From Phycisphaerae bacterium (GTDB lineage: Bacteria; Planctomycetota; Phycisphaerae; SM23-33): a DNA stretch of 64,000 bases. Each line of letters starts with the position of its first letter. The first letter of the stretch is position 1. Under the pieces are notes generated by a model. It was not told where the DNA came from. It did no database searches and saw only the letters and a program-made list of their open reading frames with translations. The stretch spans positions 58,358 to 122,357 of the forward strand of contig JASLNT010000058.1 in NCBI GenBank assembly GCA_030745875.1. Reading direction: 5' to 3'. Shown here in pieces: positions 20,095 to 29,552 of the stretch. The translations under genes and the position numbers were made by a program.

Positions 20095-23000
20095 TTACTT
20101 CTTTCCGTAGCACGAGACCTTTCCATCCATAGTCGCCAGATACAAGCGTCCTCTGCTTGCGGCCATTCCGTCCCACACCGGCGGGGCGGGCAGGGCGATC
20201 TTGTTAAGCGTCTTGCCGTCAACGGTGGAAATCGCCCAGATGGCTCCTTGGCGCTTGCCCTGGAACGCTGCTTCCTGCTCTTGGAGCGTCTTTGGCGACC
20301 GGAGCGTATAGGGATGCTTGCCCCTGGGGGCTTCTGCGCCCACGATGTCGGGCGGGCCTGCGACGAAGAGCGTCTTATCAGTAGAATCACCGGTCAGGAC
20401 CATAGCGCGGACAATCACGCCGACATCGCGGGACCAGTGGACTGTGACTTTGGATGGAGCCCGTCGGCGCTTGGCAGGGGCTTTGGCGGGTTTCCGCACA
20501 CGGTCGCAGGCGAACAATTGATATTTCGTCTTGCCCATTCCGACATGGCTGCCGTCGCGATGGTATTGGTTCAACCTTCCGAAACCGTACACGTTTGACT
20601 TATCGAGCACCAGCAGTCTGCCCGATGGAACGCGATTGCCTGTCACCGGCCAACCGCCCCATGTGGACGACATTCTCGAACCCACCTGCCAATATGTCCT
20701 ATGCCACCACTCGCCGTCCAGGAAGCCAGCCGAACTGTACAGGTGCGCCGCCGGTGTTTTCACGATGTTTCCGTCCATGTCGAACCGTTTGTGTCGCATA
20801 AACACCGATTCGCCGTCGCTGGACAGGACGTCGGGAAGGGCTCCGGTGTCGACGGGTGTGGCTGAAATCAGCTTGCCCGTGACCGCGTCGAGGCGGTAAA
20901 GCGTCAGCCCGCCGTCGAGGAACGTCGACCGCCCGGCGATGGCGTAGACTGCGCCTTTGGCGACCATGACCGCGCCGCTTACGGGACGCGCTGCTTCAAG
21001 CTGGCCGTACGAGATGATGCGGCGTTCGGCGTCGTCGGTGCGGAATCGCCACGCCAGTTTTCCGTCGGTTTCGTGCAGGCAGTAAATCCATCCGTCCGCG
21101 CAGCCGAATATCACTCGCCCGTTCCAAATTGTCGGAGGCGAATCGATTCGCCCGCCCGCAACGAACCGCCACAATCCGCGTCCGCCGACAGCGTCGAGAC
21201 AATGGACCGTGTGTTCGTCAATCGCAGTCGCAAAAACTCTGCCTGCTGCGATTGTGATCCCGCTGAGTTTCCCGCCGATCTTTGTTTCCCACAGACCGGT
21301 CAAGTTGGGCGGTACCGCGGAGGTCGTCGATCCGCTGCGATTTGCATCGGCCCGGTGAGTGGACCAGTCTGAATGAGACTGCCGGCTGCGGATTTTCGAC
21401 TGCGGAATCTTGTCGAATGCGGGACCTTTTTCCAAGCGCGGAACAGCGGAGGGCTTGGCTTGCGGGGCCTTCGCATCGGCCGGAGCGAGAACGTTGAAGT
21501 TGCTCAGTTTGTATTCGATGTGACACGCGCACGCGTGGGGCGGAATATAGACCAGACCGTTGCAGGGCATCACGCCGTACTGGCACGCTCCGCGGGTCCA
21601 TTGGTTGCTCTGACCCTTGCCGGTGGCGATATCGATAAACTCGATGCCGTCGCGTCCGAGTACGAGATATTTTTCGGTGGCCTTGTTGCGATAGCAGCGG
21701 TGATGCACCGGTCCGTAGGCGAACTGGCTCGAGTCTTTTGGTCTGGTCCGCTTGACCTGTCCGGTGTTCGGGTCGCGTCCGGCGGTTATGCCCGGTTCGC
21801 TGCGTTGGACCATATTACCGGTCCAGATCAGCCCGCCTGCGACCAGAACGTCAACCGGTGCGTTGTACACTTCTTTGGCTGGCGATTCCCAGAGCTTCTT
21901 GCCTGCATCGGCGCTGAAGGCCAGTAACTTGCCCACCGGCGCGACGCCTCCCAGCGAACTGACGGTCCACTTGACCTTCCTCTTGGAGTTGTCGGCGGGG
22001 CTGGCCTTGCCGACCGCCCGGTCGGCTGACAGCACTACGTCTCCATACGCCACCAGCGTCGGAGCCGTCCACGACGGTCGCTGCCGGGCGCTTGCCCGCG
22101 GAGCCCGCCACAACACTTTTCCGGTCTCTGCGTTCAGAGCTATTATGTGCGTGGGGTTCTGAATGAACGCTCGCGAGCCTTTCGCCGCCAGCGCCGTGGG
22201 CAGTATCTCTACGGTTTCGGCGTCGTCTTTTTTCCACAGCAGTTTGCCCGTGTCGGCGTTTACCGCCAACAGGCGTTTCTTCGGAGGCGTCTCTTTGTAG
22301 ATCGCCCACCAGTGCCAGATATCCTTCGGTTCGACCGGAACGGCGGCCCCGTTGATGTTATCCGGAGCCCGGTCGCCCACAACCGTGTAAAGCACGCCGT
22401 TGTGACAGATGAATTCCATCGCGCCGGCGGTGCTCTCGTACGTGGTTTGAGTTTCGCCCGTTGCCGCATCCAGTGCGCAGATGGGCTTTCCGTAACCAAG
22501 CGTTACGTAGACGCGGTCGCCTATGGCGACCAGGCGCCGGGCCAGTTCCGCCGGGCCCGTGCGGAAGCCTCGCAGGTGACCTTCCCACGGACCGACGTTT
22601 CGCTTCCAGAGCAACACGCCGTTAAACGCATCGCGAGCGATGAGTTTCCATTTGGGCTTCATCGCCGCGAACGCCGTCGAGCCTTCGTCGATGATGTAGA
22701 ACACCCGTCCCGCCGCCGAGACCATTGCGCTGGTCGTCGATAAATGGTCGTGGCTGCGCGCCCACTGTGGTCCGCAGATCCATTGCACGCGTTTGGGCGG
22801 GCCGACCACGCTGTCTTTGGCGACGGCGTTGTTGCTCGGTCCGTGCAGGTAGTGGGTCCATTCGTCGATATTCTTCGGGCGGGGCTTGACGGTCTTGGTC
22901 CACTTGTCGCCTGTCTTTACGTATGCTGCGCCCCTCGGCGCCAGCACGCGCATGATTTCGTCAGATGTGATCCGCCCCGGGTTCTCCGAGACCACGAGAT

Positions 23001-23349
23001 TGACCATGTTGTCCGCATACGGCAGGCGGGCGGAGGTAAGGCGTTCGACGCTTATGCTACCGTACAGTCCCAGAGAGCGGATGTGCTCGCGTGCGGTTGC
23101 GATGTTCTTCGCGCTGGTGTCGAGTCCGTGAACGAGTATGTTGTCGGCGCTTCGCAAGGCTGCGGTCAACTTGCCGTCTCCGCACTCGATGTGAACGATC
23201 AGCCCGCCAGCCGGACCTGCGGCGTCGAGTATTCGTTTTGCTTCGGTTCTTGCGGTTTCCGGGCCTTGTGCCGCCGGCGTTGGACACGCCGATGCCGCGA
23301 TTATGCAAAAGGCTGTCCCCAGCAGGACGAATCGTTCAACTGCATTCAT
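20095..23349 (-). CDS. Exported methyltransferase-like/PQQ-type beta-propeller fusion, copy 1
   Basis: The 1084-residue protein opens with a signal peptide (about residues 1-27). Residues about 35-150 form a class I methyltransferase-like fold with a good glycine motif at 53-60 (IECGDG), an acidic end of strand 2 (HGLD) and LPYADNMVNLVV as motif IV. A linker shared with the two paralogues follows (NIDEWTHYLHGPSNNAVAKD), then a long PQQ-binding-like propeller with many repeats of the type LDAATGETQ and WRFVAGGRIDSPPTIW. Known relatives are quinoprotein dehydrogenases and BamB-like scaffolds. An exported protein would not meet SAM under current knowledge, so the first domain is probably a repurposed Rossmann fold. 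GAGGAGA about 7 nt before the ATG fixes the start. Paralogues are at 26264-29503 and 29553-32651. Confidence 0.93.
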   Translation of the reverse strand: MNAVERFVLLGTAFCIIAASACPTPAAQGPETARTEAKRILDAAGPAGGLIVHIECGDGKLTAALRSADNILVHGLDTSAKNIATAREHIRSLGLYGSISVERLTSARLPYADNMVNLVVSENPGRITSDEIMRVLAPRGAAYVKTGDKWTKTVKPRPKNIDEWTHYLHGPSNNAVAKDSVVGPPKRVQWICGPQWARSHDHLSTTSAMVSAAGRVFYIIDEGSTAFAAMKPKWKLIARDAFNGVLLWKRNVGPWEGHLRGFRTGPAELARRLVAIGDRVYVTLGYGKPICALDAATGETQTTYESTAGAMEFICHNGVLYTVVGDRAPDNINGAAVPVEPKDIWHWWAIYKETPPKKRLLAVNADTGKLLWKKDDAETVEILPTALAAKGSRAFIQNPTHIIALNAETGKVLWRAPRASARQRPSWTAPTLVAYGDVVLSADRAVGKASPADNSKRKVKWTVSSLGGVAPVGKLLAFSADAGKKLWESPAKEVYNAPVDVLVAGGLIWTGNMVQRSEPGITAGRDPNTGQVKRTRPKDSSQFAYGPVHHRCYRNKATEKYLVLGRDGIEFIDIATGKGQSNQWTRGACQYGVMPCNGLVYIPPHACACHIEYKLSNFNVLAPADAKAPQAKPSAVPRLEKGPAFDKIPQSKIRSRQSHSDWSTHRADANRSGSTTSAVPPNLTGLWETKIGGKLSGITIAAGRVFATAIDEHTVHCLDAVGGRGLWRFVAGGRIDSPPTIWNGRVIFGCADGWIYCLHETDGKLAWRFRTDDAERRIISYGQLEAARPVSGAVMVAKGAVYAIAGRSTFLDGGLTLYRLDAVTGKLISATPVDTGALPDVLSSDGESVFMRHKRFDMDGNIVKTPAAHLYSSAGFLDGEWWHRTYWQVGSRMSSTWGGWPVTGNRVPSGRLLVLDKSNVYGFGRLNQYHRDGSHVGMGKTKYQLFACDRVRKPAKAPAKRRRAPSKVTVHWSRDVGVIVRAMVLTGDSTDKTLFVAGPPDIVGAEAPRGKHPYTLRSPKTLQEQEAAFQGKRQGAIWAISTVDGKTLNKIALPAPPVWDGMAASRGRLYLATMDGKVSCYGKK

Positions 23350-23388
23350 GTGTGTTCTCCTCGATCGACGTTCAGGATATCTTCAAAG

Positions 23389-23417
23389 ATTGTATTCAAT
23401 GCGGCTCGATGGGCAAA
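23389..23417 (-). promoter_or_regulatory. Putative promoter of PQQ-fusion copy 1
   Basis: On the minus strand TTTGCC, a 17-nt spacer and TACAAT stand about 40 nt before the start codon at 23349. The -10 box is good; the -35 box matches the consensus at only three of six positions. Confidence 0.4.
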
Positions 23418-23539
23418 CGAATTGGGGATTTGAGTTTGCCGAAATCCACCGAGCCGGCGATAATGGAAGCGGTGTTGATCGAGCAATGGACCGCATAAGC
23501 TCCTTCCTGAGGCTTACTGGAGTTTGGGGATACCCGGGT

Positions 23540-23769
23540 ATGTTCGCAAAGTTCACTGTAGTTGCGGTGTTGGCGATCGTTAGTGTGCAGTGTGCGCTGG
23601 CGGCGGATAAGAGCGGTCGGCCCGGGGCGGGCGGATCGACCCGGCGAGCGATTACGTAACGGGCTTTCTGTATGGCGACACGTGTCTGTTCTACGCGTCC
23701 ACGTGGCGAGCCCTGCCTGTTAAGAAAGTCCAACCAACCACCCAACCAAAACCAACAGAAACCCCCTGA
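23540..23769 (+). pseudogene. Possible frameshifted small secreted protein
   Basis: An ATG at 23540 opens a convincing signal peptide (MFAKFTVVAVLAIVSVQCAL, then AADKSG) but the frame ends after 39 codons at 23659. A different forward frame is open through the same end and continues (SDYVTGFLYGDTCLFYAST, then a Pro/Thr/Gln-rich tail) to a TGA at 23767-23769. Joined by one frame change they would make a small secreted protein of roughly 75 residues. No clear RBS precedes the ATG. It may be a decayed gene, a real 39-residue peptide, or chance. The rest of the 23350-23793 gap shows nothing else beyond the promoter listed separately. Confidence 0.3.
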
Positions 23770-23793
23770 CCCTCGCGTTGCAAGTAGCGCCCG

Positions 23794-24087
23794 TTATTGG
23801 TCAATGTCTGCCTCTTGATCGGAAGGGGTGTCGTGCAATATGGTTTTATAGTCCTCGCCTATCGGTATGTTTTCGGGATCCTTGACCCACCACTCGGCAA
23901 AGCCGCACTTCTGACAGACGTGCAGCACCAGCACGCCGTGACCGTGTCTAGGGTCCCTGTGGTTCTTGAACAACCAACGTGGTTCGGATGTGACTGTCAT
24001 CGTGCACTCGTAGTTGTTAGTGTACTCTCCAGGCAGTGCGGTGATAATTTTGGTGTGGCTGCATTTCGGGCATTTCCCTGATTTCAT
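23794..24087 (-). CDS. Small zinc-ribbon protein
   Basis: The 97-residue product begins MKSGKCPKCSH; the Met18 of the longer open frame is chosen because AGGGAAG lies just upstream. CPKC near the N-terminus and CQKC later make a four-cysteine zinc ribbon, followed by the hydrophobic/aromatic stretch GFAEWWVKDPENIP. Small proteins of this layout are common and generally uncharacterised. It follows the metallo-hydrolase gene on the same strand with a 68-nt gap, so it may be the last gene of that operon. Confidence 0.75.
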   Translation of the reverse strand: MKSGKCPKCSHTKIITALPGEYTNNYECTMTVTSEPRWLFKNHRDPRHGHGVLVLHVCQKCGFAEWWVKDPENIPIGEDYKTILHDTPSDQEADIDQ

Positions 24088-24155
24088 TTGTCTTCCCTTT
24101 CGAGTCAAGACGATAGGCGTTTCGGTCAGCCCGTTCAAGATCGCATCGCCTGGGA

Positions 24156-25265
24156 TTATACGGAAGCTCCCGGCCAGTCGGTGTGTTCGCCCCAGAACAG
24201 GACTCTGACCTGCGGGCCATCGCCCCAGGGCGGGGCGAGTTTGGCGTCGTCAAGTTCGCGAAACGTTCGCGGATATCCGCTCCGCAGAAACGAAGGATGC
24301 TTGATCTCGTTTTCGTGCCCGGTGATCGTCAGACGCGGGGACACCCCCTCAATGCACGTAGTCAACTTCGCCCAGCAGTTGCCCAGAAGTACGTCCACCT
24401 TATGCTCGGTTGCGATCTCGCGGTATAGCGGTGTCTTGTCGTTGTCGCCCTGGTGCATTACCGTCAACCCGCCCATGCGAACGATATATACGTTGTTGCG
24501 GGCGGTGGGGAACTGGCGACCGGTGTATCCGTACACACTCACGCCTGCGACTCGAAGCGGGAGAGCCGCCTTGCCCGGAATCCGAAACACGTTTTCGCCC
24601 GTGAATTCCTTTGCAACGCTGTCGAGGAGGACGATCTTCTTCCCGGCCGCCAACATCTGTTTAAGGAGCGGACGCGAACAGTGGTCCGCGTGCCAATGCG
24701 ATACAAACGCCGCATCCAGCGCCCCGGCCAGCCGCTTCTGCTGCGCCTCGTCCATCGGATTGTCGAAAACCCAGCCCGGATGAATGTCGAACCCGACTGT
24801 CGCTTCGGCCGATTTGACGACGAAACCCATGTTGTACATCCGCCATATCCGCACCCCGCCGGTTATCCGGGCAGTGCTGATCTCGGTGATGGCTTTGTCC
24901 ATCTGACGCCGGAATACCGATCCGACCGCCCGACGCCAGGCGTCATTCTTCCGGGCGTTGATCGGAACGTCGATGGCCTCCAGCAGCTTCCTTCGCCTGG
25001 CCCAGTTCGAACCGTTCGACGGATGTGTCTCCAAGCCATGGAGGGAGGCCTCCAGCGTATCTACAAGCCAGTCGCCCGTCTTCACCCGAGTCGCGCCACC
25101 GATCTCCCCGGCTTCGGCCAATCGCCGGCGAGCGATGTTCTCCAGGTCTGACGGGGATTCACCTGCATATTCACCGCCATAGACCAGCCAGATCACCAGC
25201 CCAGCGACGAACAACGCCGCGACCGCCGCCCCTGCAATCTGTTTCTTCATGCGCCTTCGATTCAT
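24156..25265 (-). CDS. Membrane-anchored metallo-beta-lactamase-fold hydrolase
   Basis: The 369-residue protein has an N-terminal membrane segment (IAGAAVAALFVAGLVIWLVY), a variable region to about residue 140, and an MBL core with the metal motif HWHADH near residues 188-193 and a later GHENE. It resembles the group of MBL proteins that act on small phosphoester, lactone or lipid substrates, but the reaction cannot be told. The frame is open far upstream through the neighbouring gene, so the start was set at Met 25265 after that gene's stop; Met at 25250, with AAGG closer by, is an alternative. The gap to the upstream gene is 35 nt, in keeping with one operon. Confidence 0.85.
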   Translation of the reverse strand: MNRRRMKKQIAGAAVAALFVAGLVIWLVYGGEYAGESPSDLENIARRRLAEAGEIGGATRVKTGDWLVDTLEASLHGLETHPSNGSNWARRRKLLEAIDVPINARKNDAWRRAVGSVFRRQMDKAITEISTARITGGVRIWRMYNMGFVVKSAEATVGFDIHPGWVFDNPMDEAQQKRLAGALDAAFVSHWHADHCSRPLLKQMLAAGKKIVLLDSVAKEFTGENVFRIPGKAALPLRVAGVSVYGYTGRQFPTARNNVYIVRMGGLTVMHQGDNDKTPLYREIATEHKVDVLLGNCWAKLTTCIEGVSPRLTITGHENEIKHPSFLRSGYPRTFRELDDAKLAPPWGDGPQVRVLFWGEHTDWPGASV

Positions 25266-25300
25266 CCGGTTCACCCGTGCTTGTCGGACGATCCAGCCGG

Positions 25301-26251
25301 TCAGGCCAGGGCCTTTTGCACCGCGGCGCGGAGCTTGGTCAGGCCCTCTTTGGCGACCTTGTCGGCCGGGCGCTTGTAGTACTCGCGATTGAACAGCTCC
25401 AGGCTCAGCCACCCGTGAAAACCGCCTTTCTTCAGCGTGGTGAATATCTGTTTCAGCGGCGCCGCACCATCGCCCGGGAAAACGCGGTGAGAGTCGTTGA
25501 TGGTCTCGCGCGGCGGGTCGGCGGGGTAGTCGTTCACGTGGAACACGCTCATCGCGTCGGGTCCGAGGAACTTCAGGCCGGAGAAATCCGATCCGCCCTT
25601 GTAAATGTGATAGACGTCCAGCAGAACACTTGCCTTGGGATGACCGCTCTCGGCGGCGACGAATAGCGCCTGGCCGATGCGGCTTAGCGTGTTGGACGGG
25701 CCCCAAATCTCAAGCAACGGCGCCACGCCGGTCTTGTCGCCCAGATCGAGAACCGCGCGGTAGCGTTTTGCGATGGCTGACAGATCTTTTATGGGTGTTC
25801 GGCCGGCCCCGGCGGGGGCGGCTGCTATGCCCGTACCGCCGATCCGCCTGACCAGATCCATATCGCGGGTGAAATCCTCCAGGCCCTTGGCGCGCTTCGT
25901 GTCGTCGTCGGATATCCACGACGCGAATCCGATGGCGCTGGGCACAGACAGGCCCAGGTCGGATATTTTCTTGCGGAGGTCCTTCAGCGACCCGCCTTGC
26001 TTCTGGTAGCTTCGAATCGAGCCGATCCACGGTTCAATGGCCTTGTAGCCGGTTTTGGCGGCGATTTCAACTTCCTTGACGATGCCCAGCTTCTGGCCTC
26101 GGATGGTGCCTGTGTTGAGGCAGTATCCGAACGGTTGGTTCGCGGGTCTCTGTTCAGCGGATTGAGCGCTGCTTGCGATTGCCCCAACGGCCAGGGCCGC
26201 GCCCATCTGCTTCAGTGCGGTCCGTCGTGCTATATTTGCTGTCATATTCAT
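25301..26251 (-). CDS. Exported sugar phosphate isomerase/epimerase-like TIM barrel
   Basis: The 316-residue protein starts with a Tat-type signal (RRTALKQMGAALAVGAIASS, twin arginine at 9-10). The rest matches the xylose-isomerase-like/AP-endonuclease-2 TIM barrel: EVEIAAKTGYKAIEPW early, LLDVYHIYKGG with the metal-binding Asp and His, and HVNDYP then GWLSLELF near the end. Such proteins isomerise or epimerise sugars or act on hydroxypyruvate; many planctomycete versions are predicted to be exported. It sits 12 nt downstream of the PQQ-fusion copy 2 gene and upstream of the MBL gene, so it is probably co-transcribed. Confidence 0.88.
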   Translation of the reverse strand: MNMTANIARRTALKQMGAALAVGAIASSAQSAEQRPANQPFGYCLNTGTIRGQKLGIVKEVEIAAKTGYKAIEPWIGSIRSYQKQGGSLKDLRKKISDLGLSVPSAIGFASWISDDDTKRAKGLEDFTRDMDLVRRIGGTGIAAAPAGAGRTPIKDLSAIAKRYRAVLDLGDKTGVAPLLEIWGPSNTLSRIGQALFVAAESGHPKASVLLDVYHIYKGGSDFSGLKFLGPDAMSVFHVNDYPADPPRETINDSHRVFPGDGAAPLKQIFTTLKKGGFHGWLSLELFNREYYKRPADKVAKEGLTKLRAAVQKALA

Positions 26252-26263
26252 CGCCTTCCTTCG

Positions 26264-29200
26264 CTATTGTGCCGACATGCAGATGATCTCGCCATTTTCC
26301 GTGCATAAATACAGGCGGTCGTCTGCGACGATCATGCCATCGAAGATCGGCGACTCCGAAAGCTTCAGTTTCGCGATAGTCTTGCCGTCGTCGGCGGAGA
26401 TTGTCCAAAGTTCGGTTCCCATGCGTCCTTCGAAGGCGGCCATCGGGTCGCCGTCCTTGACCACATCGGGCGGTCCGCAGACCACGAGCGTCTTGCCCGC
26501 CAGAACCATCGCGCGGGCGCGGACGGGCAACCATTGATGCCACAGCGGTTCGGCTCCGCGGGAGAATCCCATGCCCTTGTCCTTGGCCCATGCGCGTGGG
26601 TCAAGGGTCGGCTCGTTGTTGTTGTCATCGGCGATCAGCAGGTAACCCTTGGTCTGCGGGTTGAGTCTGGGGCTGAGCGGGTATCGCGACGTATAGGCCT
26701 TCAGCGCATAGGTGTTCTTCGGGCCGACGACCACCAATTGCCCGCTCTTGGGAGCCAGGTTGGCGTGGTTGAAGCCCGGCCAGGTTTTCGAGTACATCCA
26801 GAACGTGCGATTGAAGAAGGTTGAATCCAGGAAACCGCTGGTGGTGAACAGGTGCATGCCCAAAGCGTGCTCGCCGACGCCGGTCTTTTCGTCCACCAGC
26901 AGGCCGGCGAGCTTGTCGTAATTGCTGTAGGTCTTCCCTCGCCAACTCACTTTGAAGATGTCTTCGTTGACGTAGGGTTTGTTGTCGAGGTTTATCGACG
27001 GGCGCCTGGTGAGTTGGGCCTTGTTGAGATACGCGGTCGGCTGGAGCTTCAGGTCCGGTGAGAACTTCATCTGGTGCAGATATATGAATCCGCCCTGTGC
27101 GACGAGCAGATCCGAGTTGCCGCCCTCGATGTGGTAGGCCGGGACGAACGGCTTGTCGACCGCGTCAACGCGCGTGTTGGAGGCGGTGTCCACGCGCCCG
27201 CGATGCTTGACTTGCCCTGTTTCGATGTCAACAGCGTACAGAAAGAGCCCGCCGTTGAGATAGGTCGACCGCCCGGCGAGACAGTAGGCCAGGTTGCCGA
27301 CGATCACCACGCTGCCGTGCAGGCGCCATACCGACTCGAGCTGTCCGTCGGCGGCCATCCACCGCTCCAGCGGAGCCAGCCTTCTTCGCCAAGCCAACTT
27401 CCCGTCTGATGCGCGAACGCAATACAGGAAACCGTCGGCCCCGCCGAACAGGAGCAATCCGCGGTAAATCGATGGCGCCGAATCGATGCGAGCGTCGCTG
27501 GAGAACGTCCAGGCCACCTTGCCGTCAGCAGCGTCGAGGGCGTAGATAGTGTGCAGGTTCCTGGCCGCCACATAGACCCGTCCGTTCGCCGCAACCGGAG
27601 CCGTCAGGTCCGTTTTGAGAGCGATCTTCCACTTCCGCTTCAGCGATCCGGAGATGTTGTTGGCTGTGGCTCCGGAGCGCATTGCGTCGTGACGGTAGCC
27701 TGGCCAGGACTTGTTATCGGGCCTGGCCTTTGGGGCGATCGAGCCGAACGCGGGTCCTTTCTCGATCGATCCGATCGAAGATTCCCGCGCCAGTTCGGCC
27801 CGTTCGGACTTGCTCTCACCAGCCAGGGCGTTCATCCCCTTGAGCAGCGCCGCGGGGAAGCAGAGGCAGGAATGCGGCGGGACGTACAGCACGCCGTTGG
27901 CGGGCATGACACCGTAAGTGCACGTACCGCGAAGCCAGTCCTGCTGCGTGTGCGGTTTGCCCGTAAGAGACACAAACTCCACACCGCGAAACTGCGTGAT
28001 CAGGTAATCTTCGGATGCCTTGGCCCGGTAGCATCGCAGGTGGTGGCCGTCGCTCTGCACGCTGCTTGCGTCCACGCGCTTGACCTCCTTGCCGGTTTTT
28101 ACATCGTAGCCTACCACCGCGCCCTGGTCCCCGGAACACCAGATTGCCCCCTGGGCGTAGAACAGGTCTTGTGCGCGCATCGACTGGCCCCGAGCTCCGG
28201 GGGCCTTCCATACGAGCTTGCCGCCCGCTAGAGAGACCGCGACGATGCTCCCGCGCGAGGACATGACGGCCTTTCCGTCGACCAGCACCAGCATCCGGCC
28301 CGAACCGCGCCTGCCTCCGGCAGCCTTGGCGGGGTGCTTCCAGCGAACCGCGCCGTCGCTGCGGTCCAGGCAAGTCATGCCCTTGTTGTTGCAGTAGACA
28401 ACCTCGGCGGGTCCGGCGGTGATCGTCTGGGACGCCAATCCGCCGTCCCTGGCCTGCCAGAGCACTTTCTTGGCGGCGATGTCATAGCAGACAATTGCGA
28501 TCGGAGCTTTTCCCTTCGCTTGAGCCTGGCGGCAGGCGACTATAACCTGTCCGGACGAGACGAGAATTTCCATCGCTCCGCGCGTGTTTGGGATTCCGCC
28601 CAGGATCTTGCCCGTGCCCGCATCGAGGATCCGCACTGCTCCGCCGTAGTCAAGGGTTACGTACACGCGGTCACGGTCGGCTACGAGGCGCCTGGCCATG
28701 CTGCCTCCGAAGAAACGAAGAGCCCGGGTCTTCCACGCGTCGAGTCCCCATGTCTTCAGCGGGCGGCGCCACAGCACTGTCCCGTTGAAGGCGTCCCGCG
28801 CCACCAGGGCCCACTTTTGGCCCAGGCGCGGGTCCTCCATGCCGGTCAGGCCGTAGTCGAAAATGGAGAACATCCGTCCGCCTGCGGTAACCAGGGCGGC
28901 TACGCTGTTGTTTGTCTCGTGGCTTCGTCCCCATAACGGGCTTGCGGACCATTGCAGGCGCCGCGGCGGGGCGATGTTCTTGTCGCTGGAGACGGCGTTG
29001 CCGGTGGCGTCGCGCAGGAAATGCGACCATTCGTCCATGCCTTCGGGCCAGGGCTTTGTGACCTTTCGCCACGCATCGCCTTTGCGAATCAGCACCGCCC
29101 CGAGCGGTCTGACCACCCGCAGCATTTCCTGCTCGGAAACGCCAAGCGAATCGTCAGCGATCAGGAGGTTCACGAGATTGTCGAGGTATGGGAGCCTGGC

Positions 29201-29503
29201 TCCGCTTAGAACCCTCGCCGAAACCACTCCGCAGCTTCCCTGAGATTGGATCTTCTTTCGCGCAGCGGCCACTTTCCCGCTGTCGCTGTCGATCGCCTGG
29301 ACGACGTATTTGCCCCGATTGTGCAGGTCCAGGCATCGCTGGACATCGCCGCAGCCGAGTTGGACAATAATGCCCCGCTGAACACCGGCGTCAGACAGGA
29401 CCTTGACGCCGTCTATCTGTTCGGCCCGCGCCGAATGACCAATCGCCGCCAGCAAGACCACCGCCATCGCCCTCAAACAAACCGGATATCTTCTTGTCAT
29501 CAT
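26264..29503 (-). CDS. Exported methyltransferase-like/PQQ-type beta-propeller fusion, copy 2
   Basis: The start is set at the Met of MMTRRYPVCLRAMAVV because GGAGAAACGAC precedes it and a typical signal peptide (to about residue 28) follows; the longer frame to 29566 would overlap the upstream gene. The protein is 1079 residues. The methyltransferase-like region has LGCGDV at about 49-54, so the last glycine of the GxG motif is gone, while the acidic strand-2 end (QAID) and LPYLDNLVNLLI remain. The linker DEWSHFLRDATGNAV matches the other copies. PQQ-propeller repeats follow, such as LDAADGKVAWTFSSDARID. It is likely a periplasmic propeller of the quinoprotein or BamB type. Confidence 0.92.
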   Translation of the reverse strand: MMTRRYPVCLRAMAVVLLAAIGHSARAEQIDGVKVLSDAGVQRGIIVQLGCGDVQRCLDLHNRGKYVVQAIDSDSGKVAAARKKIQSQGSCGVVSARVLSGARLPYLDNLVNLLIADDSLGVSEQEMLRVVRPLGAVLIRKGDAWRKVTKPWPEGMDEWSHFLRDATGNAVSSDKNIAPPRRLQWSASPLWGRSHETNNSVAALVTAGGRMFSIFDYGLTGMEDPRLGQKWALVARDAFNGTVLWRRPLKTWGLDAWKTRALRFFGGSMARRLVADRDRVYVTLDYGGAVRILDAGTGKILGGIPNTRGAMEILVSSGQVIVACRQAQAKGKAPIAIVCYDIAAKKVLWQARDGGLASQTITAGPAEVVYCNNKGMTCLDRSDGAVRWKHPAKAAGGRRGSGRMLVLVDGKAVMSSRGSIVAVSLAGGKLVWKAPGARGQSMRAQDLFYAQGAIWCSGDQGAVVGYDVKTGKEVKRVDASSVQSDGHHLRCYRAKASEDYLITQFRGVEFVSLTGKPHTQQDWLRGTCTYGVMPANGVLYVPPHSCLCFPAALLKGMNALAGESKSERAELARESSIGSIEKGPAFGSIAPKARPDNKSWPGYRHDAMRSGATANNISGSLKRKWKIALKTDLTAPVAANGRVYVAARNLHTIYALDAADGKVAWTFSSDARIDSAPSIYRGLLLFGGADGFLYCVRASDGKLAWRRRLAPLERWMAADGQLESVWRLHGSVVIVGNLAYCLAGRSTYLNGGLFLYAVDIETGQVKHRGRVDTASNTRVDAVDKPFVPAYHIEGGNSDLLVAQGGFIYLHQMKFSPDLKLQPTAYLNKAQLTRRPSINLDNKPYVNEDIFKVSWRGKTYSNYDKLAGLLVDEKTGVGEHALGMHLFTTSGFLDSTFFNRTFWMYSKTWPGFNHANLAPKSGQLVVVGPKNTYALKAYTSRYPLSPRLNPQTKGYLLIADDNNNEPTLDPRAWAKDKGMGFSRGAEPLWHQWLPVRARAMVLAGKTLVVCGPPDVVKDGDPMAAFEGRMGTELWTISADDGKTIAKLKLSESPIFDGMIVADDRLYLCTENGEIICMSAQ

Positions 29504-29552
29504 GTCGTTTCTCCGCGGCTGGGATTTTCCAGAGAAGTTGTTCATCCAATCT

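Noticed and set aside
25266-25706. N-terminal extension of the MBL-fold protein
   Set aside because: The extension translates the neighbouring isomerase gene in another frame and is Arg/Pro-rich low-complexity sequence; the membrane anchor begins at 25265.
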